Source: an uncultured Blautia sp. (GTDB lineage Bacteria > Bacillota > Clostridia > Lachnospirales > Lachnospiraceae). From it: a DNA stretch of 15,374 bases. Numbering within the stretch: the first letter of the stretch is position 1; each line of letters begins with the position of its first letter. The DNA is taken from positions 1 to 15,374 of the forward strand of contig CALIZJ010000265.1 in NCBI GenBank assembly GCA_938028845.1. The letters are read 5' to 3'. Of this stretch, positions 4,599 through 10,687 are shown piece by piece. The translations under genes and the position numbers were made by a program. The notes beneath the pieces are model-generated. The model did not search any database, was not told the DNA's origin, and saw only the letters and a list, made by a program, of their open reading frames with translations.

Positions 4599-6107
4599 TT
4601 ATGTCTCATACTCTCCTACCCGGTTCTTTCCGTTACCCTTTGCTCTATACAATGCCTCATCTGCGCAGCGGTACAGTTTTTCGTAAGTCCATTCCCGATC
4701 TTCAGCAACGGCAAAACCAGCAGTACACCGAGCCTGTACGTCTTGATTCTCCCAGCGGATCCTCCGCACTTCCTCGATGACATTTCCGGCATACTTATAA
4801 ATAGGCTGCTTATCTCCATCAGTTTCTAATAGTGCGATAAATTCATCGCCGCCAAGCCTTCCCACTTTCGCATTCTTTGGGGCATATTCCATAAGAAGAG
4901 CTGCTACTTTTTTCAGTACATAGTCTCCGCATGGATGACCATAGGTATCGTTGACACTCTTAAAATCATCCATATCAAAGATCAGCATGGCCAGTTTTGT
5001 TTCCTTACGGGAAATATTATGCATCCAATTTCTTCCATAACTGTCTATAGCCGTTTTATTCAAGAGGCCGGTAAAAGAATCCAGCGCTGCATTTTTTTCC
5101 AGAAAAAAGACTTTTTCCATTTCTTCTGTGATATCGTTCATAAAACCTACCGCCCGCATCTTGTCCTCATCCTGGCCGCTTTGAAGGACCACCTGGACTT
5201 TAAACCAGCGCGACGTATTATCTTTTACCGGAAGCAAAAGCTCAAAATTCTGGTAATTTATCTTTTCCCTGAGCTCCTCTATACACTGGGTGATTCTCTG
5301 CTTCTGGTCTTCCTGGATCCCATTCTCACTCTCTATGTATCTTCTGAAATCTGGAATCACACATTCTCTTCCAAATATTTCATTCCAGTTTTTTGAAAAA
5401 ACAATACTGTCATTCTTAAAATCCCATTCAAAGGTAATAAAGCCGGCATTCTGGCTGATCAGTTCGTACTGCTCCCTTGACAGCCAAAGCCTTCGCTCAT
5501 CAAGCTGCTGCCCGATTTCCTGTATTTGCTGGTTCTGATCCAGTTCAATGCAGAAATGGTGAAAACGGACAAAAAAGATCACGCTTCCCATCAAAGCAGT
5601 AAGGGTAAAATTAAATTCCTCGCCAAAGGTCATATATCCGGAAGCCGCAATCATAAAAATGACATAATTCAACCAGATATTTGACAGGCCATATGCCGGT
5701 TCCATAACCACCAAAGCAGAAAACGATATCATCATGGTCGTAACCATGCTCATATGAGCTTCTCCGCTTTTGTATATGTCGTAAAAATTTAATAGGGTAC
5801 ACCATAAAAGAAGGAAACTAATATATCCTAAACAGATTCTGTTTTTCAGCAAAAGACTGCACCGGCATTTCCAGTCTATTAAGAAAAATGCTGCAGAAAA
5901 GATTAATAGAATCAAATAAAATGAAAAGTAAATCCTGTTATTTAGTGTTTCAAGACCACTGTTCGAAAAAAAGAGGACTCGAAAAACATTAAAACATTCT
6001 ACAGCAATACAAAACAAAGCTGCCGCAGCCCCAAGCATCCTGTTTGTCCGGGCAGCTTCTTTACAAAACGCCTCTTTATTTTTCTCTGAAACTCTGTATC
6101 CTTTCAT
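4599..6107 (-). CDS. membrane PAS-GGDEF diguanylate cyclase
   Basis: This enzyme is predicted to join two GTP into cyclic di-GMP. Using the ATG at 6105-6107 (chosen because GUGGAG lies before it; an upstream ATG at 6143 has no good ribosome site) the protein has 502 aa. It has about six membrane helices (residues 24-183), a linker, a PAS-like sensory domain (about 213-330) and a GGDEF domain (about 340-500). The active-site loop is intact (GGDEF, 419-423), and so is the FDMDDFKSVNDTYGH motif. The residue setting nucleotide choice (GHPCGD) is Asp, as in cyclic di-GMP makers rather than cGAMP-making Hypr enzymes. The RxxD inhibitory site five residues before GGDEF is missing (PKNA instead). The gene lies directly upstream of two c-di-GMP-I-like riboswitches on the same strand. 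The signal sensed by the membrane or PAS part is unknown. Confidence 0.93.
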   Translation of the reverse strand: MKGYRVSEKNKEAFCKEAARTNRMLGAAAALFCIAVECFNVFRVLFFSNSGLETLNNRIYFSFYLILLIFSAAFFLIDWKCRCSLLLKNRICLGYISFLLLWCTLLNFYDIYKSGEAHMSMVTTMMISFSALVVMEPAYGLSNIWLNYVIFMIAASGYMTFGEEFNFTLTALMGSVIFFVRFHHFCIELDQNQQIQEIGQQLDERRLWLSREQYELISQNAGFITFEWDFKNDSIVFSKNWNEIFGRECVIPDFRRYIESENGIQEDQKQRITQCIEELREKINYQNFELLLPVKDNTSRWFKVQVVLQSGQDEDKMRAVGFMNDITEEMEKVFFLEKNAALDSFTGLLNKTAIDSYGRNWMHNISRKETKLAMLIFDMDDFKSVNDTYGHPCGDYVLKKVAALLMEYAPKNAKVGRLGGDEFIALLETDGDKQPIYKYAGNVIEEVRRIRWENQDVQARCTAGFAVAEDREWTYEKLYRCADEALYRAKGNGKNRVGEYET

Positions 6108-6149
6108 AATTATCTCCACTTCAGATAAATATATTCTATACATTTTTCA

Positions 6150-6178
6150 ATTTTATCACAATCTTTTTCCATATGCAA
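6150..6178 (-). promoter_or_regulatory. candidate promoter of the diguanylate cyclase gene
   Basis: The minus strand has TTGCAT (6173-6178), a 17-bp spacer and TAAAAT (6150-6155), about 43 bp before the chosen start codon. Three TTGTGA hexamers (plus-strand TCACAA at 6156-6161, 6186-6191 and 6197-6202) lie around it, the upper two spaced exactly 11 bp. They may be an operator. Confidence 0.55.
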
Positions 6179-6265
6179 TCATGCTTCACAATTTTTTCAC
6201 AATTTTAGTACAATATATCCCCTATCTTTCTTAATCCTCTTTTTCTGCTCCCCGCTTCTTTCCCA

Positions 6266-6294
6266 TTTACATTTTCCTTTTCCCATGCTATATT
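6266..6294 (+). promoter_or_regulatory. promoter of the VanZ-family gene, possibly giving a leaderless mRNA
   Basis: TTTACA (6266-6271), a 17-bp spacer and TATATT (6289-6294) form a promoter whose expected start point falls on or next to the ATG at 6301. No Shine-Dalgarno is present before that ATG. Confidence 0.6.
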
Positions 6295-6300
6295 AAAACC

Positions 6301-6819
6301 ATGAAACTACTAATCACTATATTAAAACCATTTTCTTTTCTCCCTGCCATCATAGTCATGTATTTGATCTATTCATTTTCCGCCCAGACCGGGGAGGTGT
6401 CCGGGGATTTAAGTTATAAGATCAGTTACCAGATCGTAGAGACCACAAATGAAGTACTGGATCAGGGAAAAAGCTATGAGGAGCTGGCTGCTGATGCAAA
6501 CGGCATCCACTATTATGTAAGAAAAGCAGCTCATATGAGCATCTATTTTCTGCTTGCCATTACCGTCTCCTTTCCCCTTTATGTGTACAGGGTACGCGGC
6601 TTTTGGCTGATGCTCCTGGCGGGTATCGTCTGTGTGGGTTTTGCAGGGCTGGATGAATATCACCAGTCTTTTGTAGCAGGAAGAGGTCCCTCCATTAAGG
6701 ACGTGGGCTTTGACAGCCTGGGGGCTTTTGCCGGCATCCTTCTGGTACAGCTTTTCTGCTGGTCCACATTACACAATCCGGATAAACGCAGGAAAAAGAA
6801 AAGGCACCGTTCGAGATAA
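6301..6819 (+). CDS. VanZ-family membrane protein
   Basis: The 172-aa protein shows the VanZ-family signature: RKAAH (74-78), DEYHQSF (118-124), a GR (127-128) and D134/D138 followed by DSLGAFAG. Membrane helices are visible near residues 8-27, 78-97, 101-117 and 138-155, and the C-terminal tail is very basic (KRRKKKRHR). VanZ of the vancomycin operon gives low-level teicoplanin resistance. Most chromosomal relatives such as this one have no proven role, and no other van gene is nearby, so resistance should not be assumed. It starts directly downstream of its promoter without a ribosome site. A 15-bp sequence (CTATATTAAAACCAT) that includes the -10 box and start codon is repeated 29 bp later inside the gene. 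Transcription is divergent from the cyclase and ends at the hairpin beginning at 6797. Confidence 0.9.
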   Translation: MKLLITILKPFSFLPAIIVMYLIYSFSAQTGEVSGDLSYKISYQIVETTNEVLDQGKSYEELAADANGIHYYVRKAAHMSIYFLLAITVSFPLYVYRVRGFWLMLLAGIVCVGFAGLDEYHQSFVAGRGPSIKDVGFDSLGAFAGILLVQLFCWSTLHNPDKRRKKKRHRSR

Positions 6820-6843
6820 TCTCTCGTACAGTGCCTTTCTTTT
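6797..6843. terminator. bidirectional terminator between VanZ and the two-TM gene
   Basis: AAAGGCAC (6800-6807) pairs with GTGCCTTT (6831-6838), with an inner CGAGA/TCTCG helix. There are T residues after it on the plus strand and a run of T on the minus strand. It overlaps the end of the VanZ gene and abuts the stop of the convergent minus-strand gene. Confidence 0.85.
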
Positions 6844-7288
6844 ATGCCTGCGTATTTTCCTCTTTTGGCTCTTTATCTTCTATGTCCGGCTCATTTTCTT
6901 CTTCCTGAAGTTTTTTTGCCAGGTTTGCCCGCTGAGCTATACTCATTCTGGGTGCTTTTTCTTCTGCAGAGGCAGTTCCCTGGGAAACAAGCTCTTTCTT
7001 TTCTATTTCCGTCTCCTCTTTCTGGGCTTTATTTTTGGCATAAATGCCTTTCCCTCCGTTAAACAAAAGGATGACTGCAATCACCAAAAACAAAATACCT
7101 GCCACCATAAATCCCCAGCTTGCTCCTTCTTCTCCGGTCAGCACCCCTTTACATAACTGATATCCGGTATACAAAAGATAGAGTCCCGCCAGGATATGAA
7201 GGACATAACTCCTGTTTGGCCTGCTTTGTCCTTTTTCTACTGACTGATTTTCTCTGGTTTCTTCCATATCCTTCTTCTGTTCCTCCAT
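6842..7288 (-). CDS. uncharacterised two-TM protein with acidic/basic tail
   Basis: I do not recognise a named family. The 148-aa form starts at the ATG at 7286-7288, chosen because GAGGAG lies upstream at good spacing. Longer starts at 7309 and 7375 lack a ribosome site. It has a charged N-terminal tail (1-26) and two hydrophobic helices (about 29-50 and 57-82) with a short loop. A long highly charged cytoplasmic-looking tail contains an AQRANLAKKLQEEEN segment and an acidic end. It is convergent with VanZ and shares the terminator at 6797-6843. It lies about 105 bp downstream of the small lipoprotein gene on the same strand, so a common transcript is possible. Confidence 0.75.
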   Translation of the reverse strand: MEEQKKDMEETRENQSVEKGQSRPNRSYVLHILAGLYLLYTGYQLCKGVLTGEEGASWGFMVAGILFLVIAVILLFNGGKGIYAKNKAQKEETEIEKKELVSQGTASAEEKAPRMSIAQRANLAKKLQEEENEPDIEDKEPKEENTQA

Positions 7289-7393
7289 ATGGTTCTCCTC
7301 TCTTTTCATACTTATAAGCCGCCTCTTTCTATAAAGAAGCAGCCATCTGCGCCGATGCCTCCTGACAGCTTTCAAACAGCCGTCTATGTAATC

Positions 7394-7651
7394 TTATTTT
7401 TTCTCTTGCACGGGCATCTTTGCAAAAATTCCCTGTTTGACTATATTACCATTTTTCCCGGCAAGAAGCAATTCCCATTCGCAGACAGTAAGGCCAATGC
7501 AAAAACAGAGACTCCAGGGAAAATTCCCCATAGTCTCCGCTCTCACCAGTTCTCCTTTATCTGCCGTCTCTGTATTTTCCCTTTTCGCGCAGCTTACAAG
7601 GAATGCCACGCATAAAAGGATCAGCATAAGGATCACTCCGTTTCTCTTCAT
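7394..7651 (-). CDS. small putative lipoprotein
   Basis: The 85-aa product starts at the ATG at 7649-7651, with AAAGGAG ten nt upstream; an in-frame TTG two codons earlier is less likely. Residues 1-20 form a lipoprotein signal, with a hydrophobic core followed by the lipobox LVSC at residues 18-21, so the mature protein would be lipid-anchored through that Cys. The remaining 65 residues are polar at first and contain two further Cys (CFCIGL, VCEW). No family is recognised and nothing else suggests a function. It lies 130 bp after the hydrolase gene on the same strand. Confidence 0.65.
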   Translation of the reverse strand: MKRNGVILMLILLCVAFLVSCAKRENTETADKGELVRAETMGNFPWSLCFCIGLTVCEWELLLAGKNGNIVKQGIFAKMPVQEKK

Positions 7652-7780
7652 ATACAAACAGCTCCTTTCTGCCAGGCACCCCGGCAGGGTTCTATCCGCC
7701 CGCGGTGCTGCCAGCCTGCTGTCAGTATTTCCTGCTGCCCCGGCTTTTATTCACCGGAAGCCGCATTTCTTAAAATACTG

Positions 7781-8710
7781 CTAAAATCCTTTCTTTCCTA
7801 TATAGACAGCCACATCCCGGTAAACCTGCTTTCTGTTTGTCTCATTAAGGATCTCGTGGCGCATCCCCTGATAAAGCTTTCCTTTCACATCCACATAGCC
7901 GGCGCTTCGCATTGCCTGGACAGCCTTAGCAAACCTGCGCACATTCCCGATACAGGGGTCCTCTGCCCCTGCTATAAACAGGACCGGCATTTTCTTTCTG
8001 GTACAATGCCAGTGCTTTATATCATAAGCTTTTTTCATAAGGGCAAACAGCGCCAGATATGCGTCATCTGTAAAAGTAAATCCACAAAGCTCAGACTCTC
8101 CATATGCTTTATAGACTTTTTTATCCGAACAGATCCATGCATTTTTGTCACGTTCCTTTGCAAAACGCGCCGCATAACTGCCAAAAGAAAGAACCTCTAA
8201 AAGCCGGCTCTCATGCCTTGCCCCAAAGAGCAGCTTTTCCATCCTGGCAATTCCCACTCCAAGGGCACGTGCCGGATTCTTACTTGGCGATCCGCATACG
8301 ATCAGCATGTCTATACAGTCGTCATGCTCGGCCGCATAGGCGCGTACTGCAAGAGATCCCATACTGTGGCCAAACAGGATAAGAGGAAGCTTTGGAAAAC
8401 GCCTGCGGGTCCTTTGATTTACCATATGTATATCCAAAAGCATTCCCTGGGCTCCGCAGCCGTACATATATCCTAAATCCTCTTTATTTCGCACACTTTT
8501 TCCATGACCCCGGTGATCATGGATTACTGTTACAAATCCTTTTTCTGTGAGATATTCCATAAACGGCAGATATCGTTCCTTATGCTCGCTCATTCCATGG
8601 ACAAGCTGTACGATTCCCCGGCAGGCTTCTCCTTCCGGTACCAATGTCAATACAGAAATCTTAAGACCGTCTGCCTCAGAACTAAAAAATTCCTCGTATT
8701 TTTTTGCCAT
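7781..8710 (-). CDS. alpha/beta hydrolase, monoglyceride lipase / lysophospholipase type
   Basis: This is a 309-aa serine hydrolase of the Hydrolase_4 / S33 group, expected to cleave ester bonds of monoacylglycerols or lysophospholipids in the cytoplasm or at the inner membrane face. The family pattern is clear: HGMSEHKERY (38-47), HDHRGHGKS (64-72), the nucleophile elbow GHSMGS with S116, the acid D251 (AGAEDP) and H285 (GMRHE). The triad is complete and the length is normal for the family. No signal peptide is present. The start codon has AAGGA upstream. The exact substrate cannot be told from sequence; an esterase on another lipid is the main alternative. It is transcribed divergently from the DUF5067-type gene. 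Confidence 0.9.
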   Translation of the reverse strand: MAKKYEEFFSSEADGLKISVLTLVPEGEACRGIVQLVHGMSEHKERYLPFMEYLTEKGFVTVIHDHRGHGKSVRNKEDLGYMYGCGAQGMLLDIHMVNQRTRRRFPKLPLILFGHSMGSLAVRAYAAEHDDCIDMLIVCGSPSKNPARALGVGIARMEKLLFGARHESRLLEVLSFGSYAARFAKERDKNAWICSDKKVYKAYGESELCGFTFTDDAYLALFALMKKAYDIKHWHCTRKKMPVLFIAGAEDPCIGNVRRFAKAVQAMRSAGYVDVKGKLYQGMRHEILNETNRKQVYRDVAVYIGKKGF

Positions 8711-8846
8711 ACATCCACATCCTTTGTCTGAATCTTTCTTCTATCGTAACATAGAAAAAGGCTTTTGTCCCGCATATTTTTTTCTGATAAACAAAACCTA
8801 TACCTAGAAGTTTCCTTCCCTCTTCGGGGCAGCTTTCTCCCCCGGA

Positions 8847-8875
8847 TTGCCAATAACCGGGAATTCTGCTATAAT
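8847..8875 (+). promoter_or_regulatory. strong sigma-A type promoter of the DUF5067-type gene
   Basis: TTGCCA (8847-8852), a 17-bp spacer and a perfect TATAAT (8870-8875) lie 41 bp before the start codon. Confidence 0.85.
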
Positions 8876-8916
8876 AATCCCGTTTCCATTTATCATCAGA
8901 TGAAAAAGGAGGAATT

Positions 8917-10017
8917 ATGGATATACAAAATCAGACATTTAAAGAAGATGTGCCAGGAAGTGCCGTCCCTAAGAGGAAGAAGCGCCATACCGGGCTTATT
9001 CTCTTTCTTGTCATCCTTGTGGTGGCTTTTATCGGAGCTGCCCTTTACTATTTTTACCAGAGACAAAAACCCACCCAGACTGTAGAGCAGTTTTTAGAAA
9101 GCGTACAGGAAATGGATTTTGACAGCATGAGCGCACTTTTGCAGAATACAGACTTAAGTCTTCTGGATGAAGCCGATATCCGGGATGAAACCTATTCGGA
9201 CTTCTTCCATGACATTAACAGCAAAATGACCTTCGACATAACAGCGAACCATTTTCGCATCCATAACGGTACAGCCAGTGTCACGGCACACATCCGTTAT
9301 ATTGACGGCTCTAATATTTACAAAGAGACTATCACAGAATTTCTTCGCCAGATTGTTTCCACTGCCTTTTCCGGAGAAAGCCTCACAGAGCAGGAAACCA
9401 GAGAAACCCTTTCTTCTCTTCTTCACGAAAAGGCCCAGTCTGTAGAAGACAGTTTTTCTGAAACAGAGATCACCTACCCTCTGGTAAAAACGGAAAACGG
9501 CTGGAAGATCGTCTCATTGGATGAAGAAACTGTCACCATTATGTCCGCAAACTTCAAGACCGTAGAGGATGAGATCAATCAATCACTTTCCGATATGGAA
9601 TCCGGCAACGAATCCGCCTCGCAGACGGCGCCTGAAGCAACGGAAAGCGACCGGATCGACATGGATACCGATACCTTCTCTATACGGTACACCAGCCATA
9701 CAGTAGGCAATGATTTCGGCGGAGATCCCTGCCTGATGGTTTATTATGATTATACAAACAACGGCACTTCCCCATCAAGCGCAATGGTAGATGTCAGCCT
9801 TCAGGCTTACCAAAACGGGGAAATGTGCAGTGCGGCAATTCCTGAGGCAAACGATCCGGCTATTGACAATTATATGTCAGAAATCCAGCCCGGACAGACA
9901 GTTAATGTATGCCAGGCATTCTCCCTCACAGACCAAAGCGATGTAACTCTCCAGGCAGGAGAAGCCTTCAGCTTCAGCGGCGGCACCACCACAGCACAAA
10001 TCATTAAGCTTCAGTAA
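8917..10017 (+). CDS. membrane-anchored protein with DUF5067-type C-terminal domain
   Basis: The 366-aa protein has a basic cytoplasmic start (1-25) and one membrane helix (about 26-47), with the rest predicted outside the cell. Residues about 52-210 form a domain resembling the NTF2-like / DUF4878 fold found in many Firmicute surface proteins (TVEQFLESVQEMDFDSM). It ends in the typical ENGWKIVSLDE strand. A Ser/Glu-rich linker (about 218-247) leads to a C-terminal domain (about 248-355) with the DUF5067/DUF4352-like beta pattern (LMVYYDYTNNGTSPSS, EIQPGQTVNVCQAFSL). These domains are common on the outer face of Clostridia and have no assigned reaction. A strong AAAGGAGG precedes the ATG. The likely place of action is the envelope; the function is unknown. 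Confidence 0.85.
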   Translation: MDIQNQTFKEDVPGSAVPKRKKRHTGLILFLVILVVAFIGAALYYFYQRQKPTQTVEQFLESVQEMDFDSMSALLQNTDLSLLDEADIRDETYSDFFHDINSKMTFDITANHFRIHNGTASVTAHIRYIDGSNIYKETITEFLRQIVSTAFSGESLTEQETRETLSSLLHEKAQSVEDSFSETEITYPLVKTENGWKIVSLDEETVTIMSANFKTVEDEINQSLSDMESGNESASQTAPEATESDRIDMDTDTFSIRYTSHTVGNDFGGDPCLMVYYDYTNNGTSPSSAMVDVSLQAYQNGEMCSAAIPEANDPAIDNYMSEIQPGQTVNVCQAFSLTDQSDVTLQAGEAFSFSGGTTTAQIIKLQ

Positions 10018-10095
10018 TCCGGATTTTATCTGCCGGCAGTATGCATATTTTTTTGTTTACCCGGTATACTATCCTTTATGAAAGGATGGTGACTT

Positions 10096-10311
10096 ATGGG
10101 AAATAAATTTTTACAGTATTTTGCACTTACCATTGTGGTTATCGGCGCAGTTAACTGGGGGCTTGTAGGTTTCTTTAACTTAAATCTTGTTTCCCTGCTC
10201 TTTGGCAGCATGAGCTGGATCTCCAGAGTCATATACGGACTTGTAGGAATCTGCGGCTTATATCTTCTCACTTTCTACGGTCTTGTGGATGGGGAAAGGC
10301 AGGAGGCATAG
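10096..10311 (+). CDS. DUF378 family small membrane protein
   Basis: The 71-aa protein has two hydrophobic helices (about 8-29 and 43-63) and the family signature VIGAVNWGLVGFFNLNLVS, followed by SRVIYGLVGICGL. DUF378 proteins are widespread in Firmicutes and have no known function. AAAGGA lies at good distance before the ATG. Its last codons contain the AGGAGG used by the next small gene, so the two should be translationally coupled. A TATACT box about 30 bp upstream could be a -10 element, but no good -35 is seen. Confidence 0.9.
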   Translation: MGNKFLQYFALTIVVIGAVNWGLVGFFNLNLVSLLFGSMSWISRVIYGLVGICGLYLLTFYGLVDGERQEA

Positions 10312-10313
10312 TC

Positions 10314-10475
10314 ATGGAAAATAAACAGGAAACTTTAGCAAAAGAACCTTTTAAACATGCCCAGATCGCAGAACTTTCTGATGCCTGCCGGGAAAAGATC
10401 CAGCAGTTTGAACGGGAATTAAATAAACAGGGCCTTTGGAACATTGCCCTGGTTGCCTATCAGTTAAAAAATTAA
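10314..10475 (+). CDS. 53-aa small protein coupled to DUF378 gene
   Basis: A 53-codon frame starts at the ATG at 10314, 3 nt after the DUF378 stop, with a full AGGAGG at 10301-10306 inside the end of that gene, and ends at TAA 10473-10475. The product is soluble and helical in appearance. It has an amphipathic middle (ACREKIQQFERELNKQG) and a hydrophobic end (LWNIALVAYQLKN). There is no signal, membrane helix or known domain. The strong ribosome site, tight coupling and terminator soon after support a real gene. The function is unknown. Confidence 0.75.
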   Translation: MENKQETLAKEPFKHAQIAELSDACREKIQQFERELNKQGLWNIALVAYQLKN

Positions 10476-10485
10476 TACGGTTTGT

Positions 10486-10512
10486 AAGGGGAAAAGCGTT
10501 TTCTTTCCCCTT
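10486..10512 (+). terminator. hairpin after the 53-aa gene
   Basis: AAGGGGAAA (10486-10494) pairs with TTTCCCCTT (10504-10512), nine bp, starting 10 nt after the stop codon. No clear T-tract follows, so it may stabilise the mRNA end rather than terminate alone. Confidence 0.45.
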
Positions 10513-10516
10513 CCTA

Positions 10517-10577
10517 AAAAACATCCCTATAAAATACCGGAGGTACAACCTGACCAGATTTTTATAGGGATGTTTTT
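10517..10577. terminator. long bidirectional terminator between convergent operons
   Basis: An 18-bp perfect inverted repeat (10517-10534 with 10560-10577, core CATCCCTAT/ATAGGGATG) encloses a 25-nt loop and ends in five or more T on both strands. It should stop the DUF378 transcript from the left and the permease transcript from the right. The loop itself contains a small AGGT-ACA-ACCT inverted repeat (10541-10551). Confidence 0.85.
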
Positions 10578-10687
10578 ATGATTCCTGTCAAACTTTAATA
10601 ATCTTAAATAAAAAATACGTTTTCTTTCACAATGGATCCTTCCCCAAGATTCCTTTGGGAAAGGGATTTATATTTCATTTTTTTTCT

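Noticed and set aside
4599..6107. Hypr-type GGDEF enzyme making cGAMP
   Set aside because: The discriminating position in GHPCGD is Asp rather than Ser, and the riboswitch residue before GCAAACC is G, both favouring cyclic di-GMP.
6108..6143. Longer cyclase start at 6143
   Set aside because: No Shine-Dalgarno precedes it and it falls just downstream of the -10 box (6150-6155). The ATG at 6107 has GUGGAG at good spacing.
6301..6819. Glycopeptide resistance cluster
   Set aside because: Only a VanZ-family gene is present, with no ligase, dehydrogenase or dipeptidase genes. Such lone homologs are common and not evidence of resistance.
10638..10664. Hairpin (CCTTCCCC against GGGAAAGG) as the terminator of the permease gene
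   Set aside because: Eight pairs form on the minus strand, but no U-tract follows directly. The bidirectional hairpin at 10517-10577 is a better terminator.
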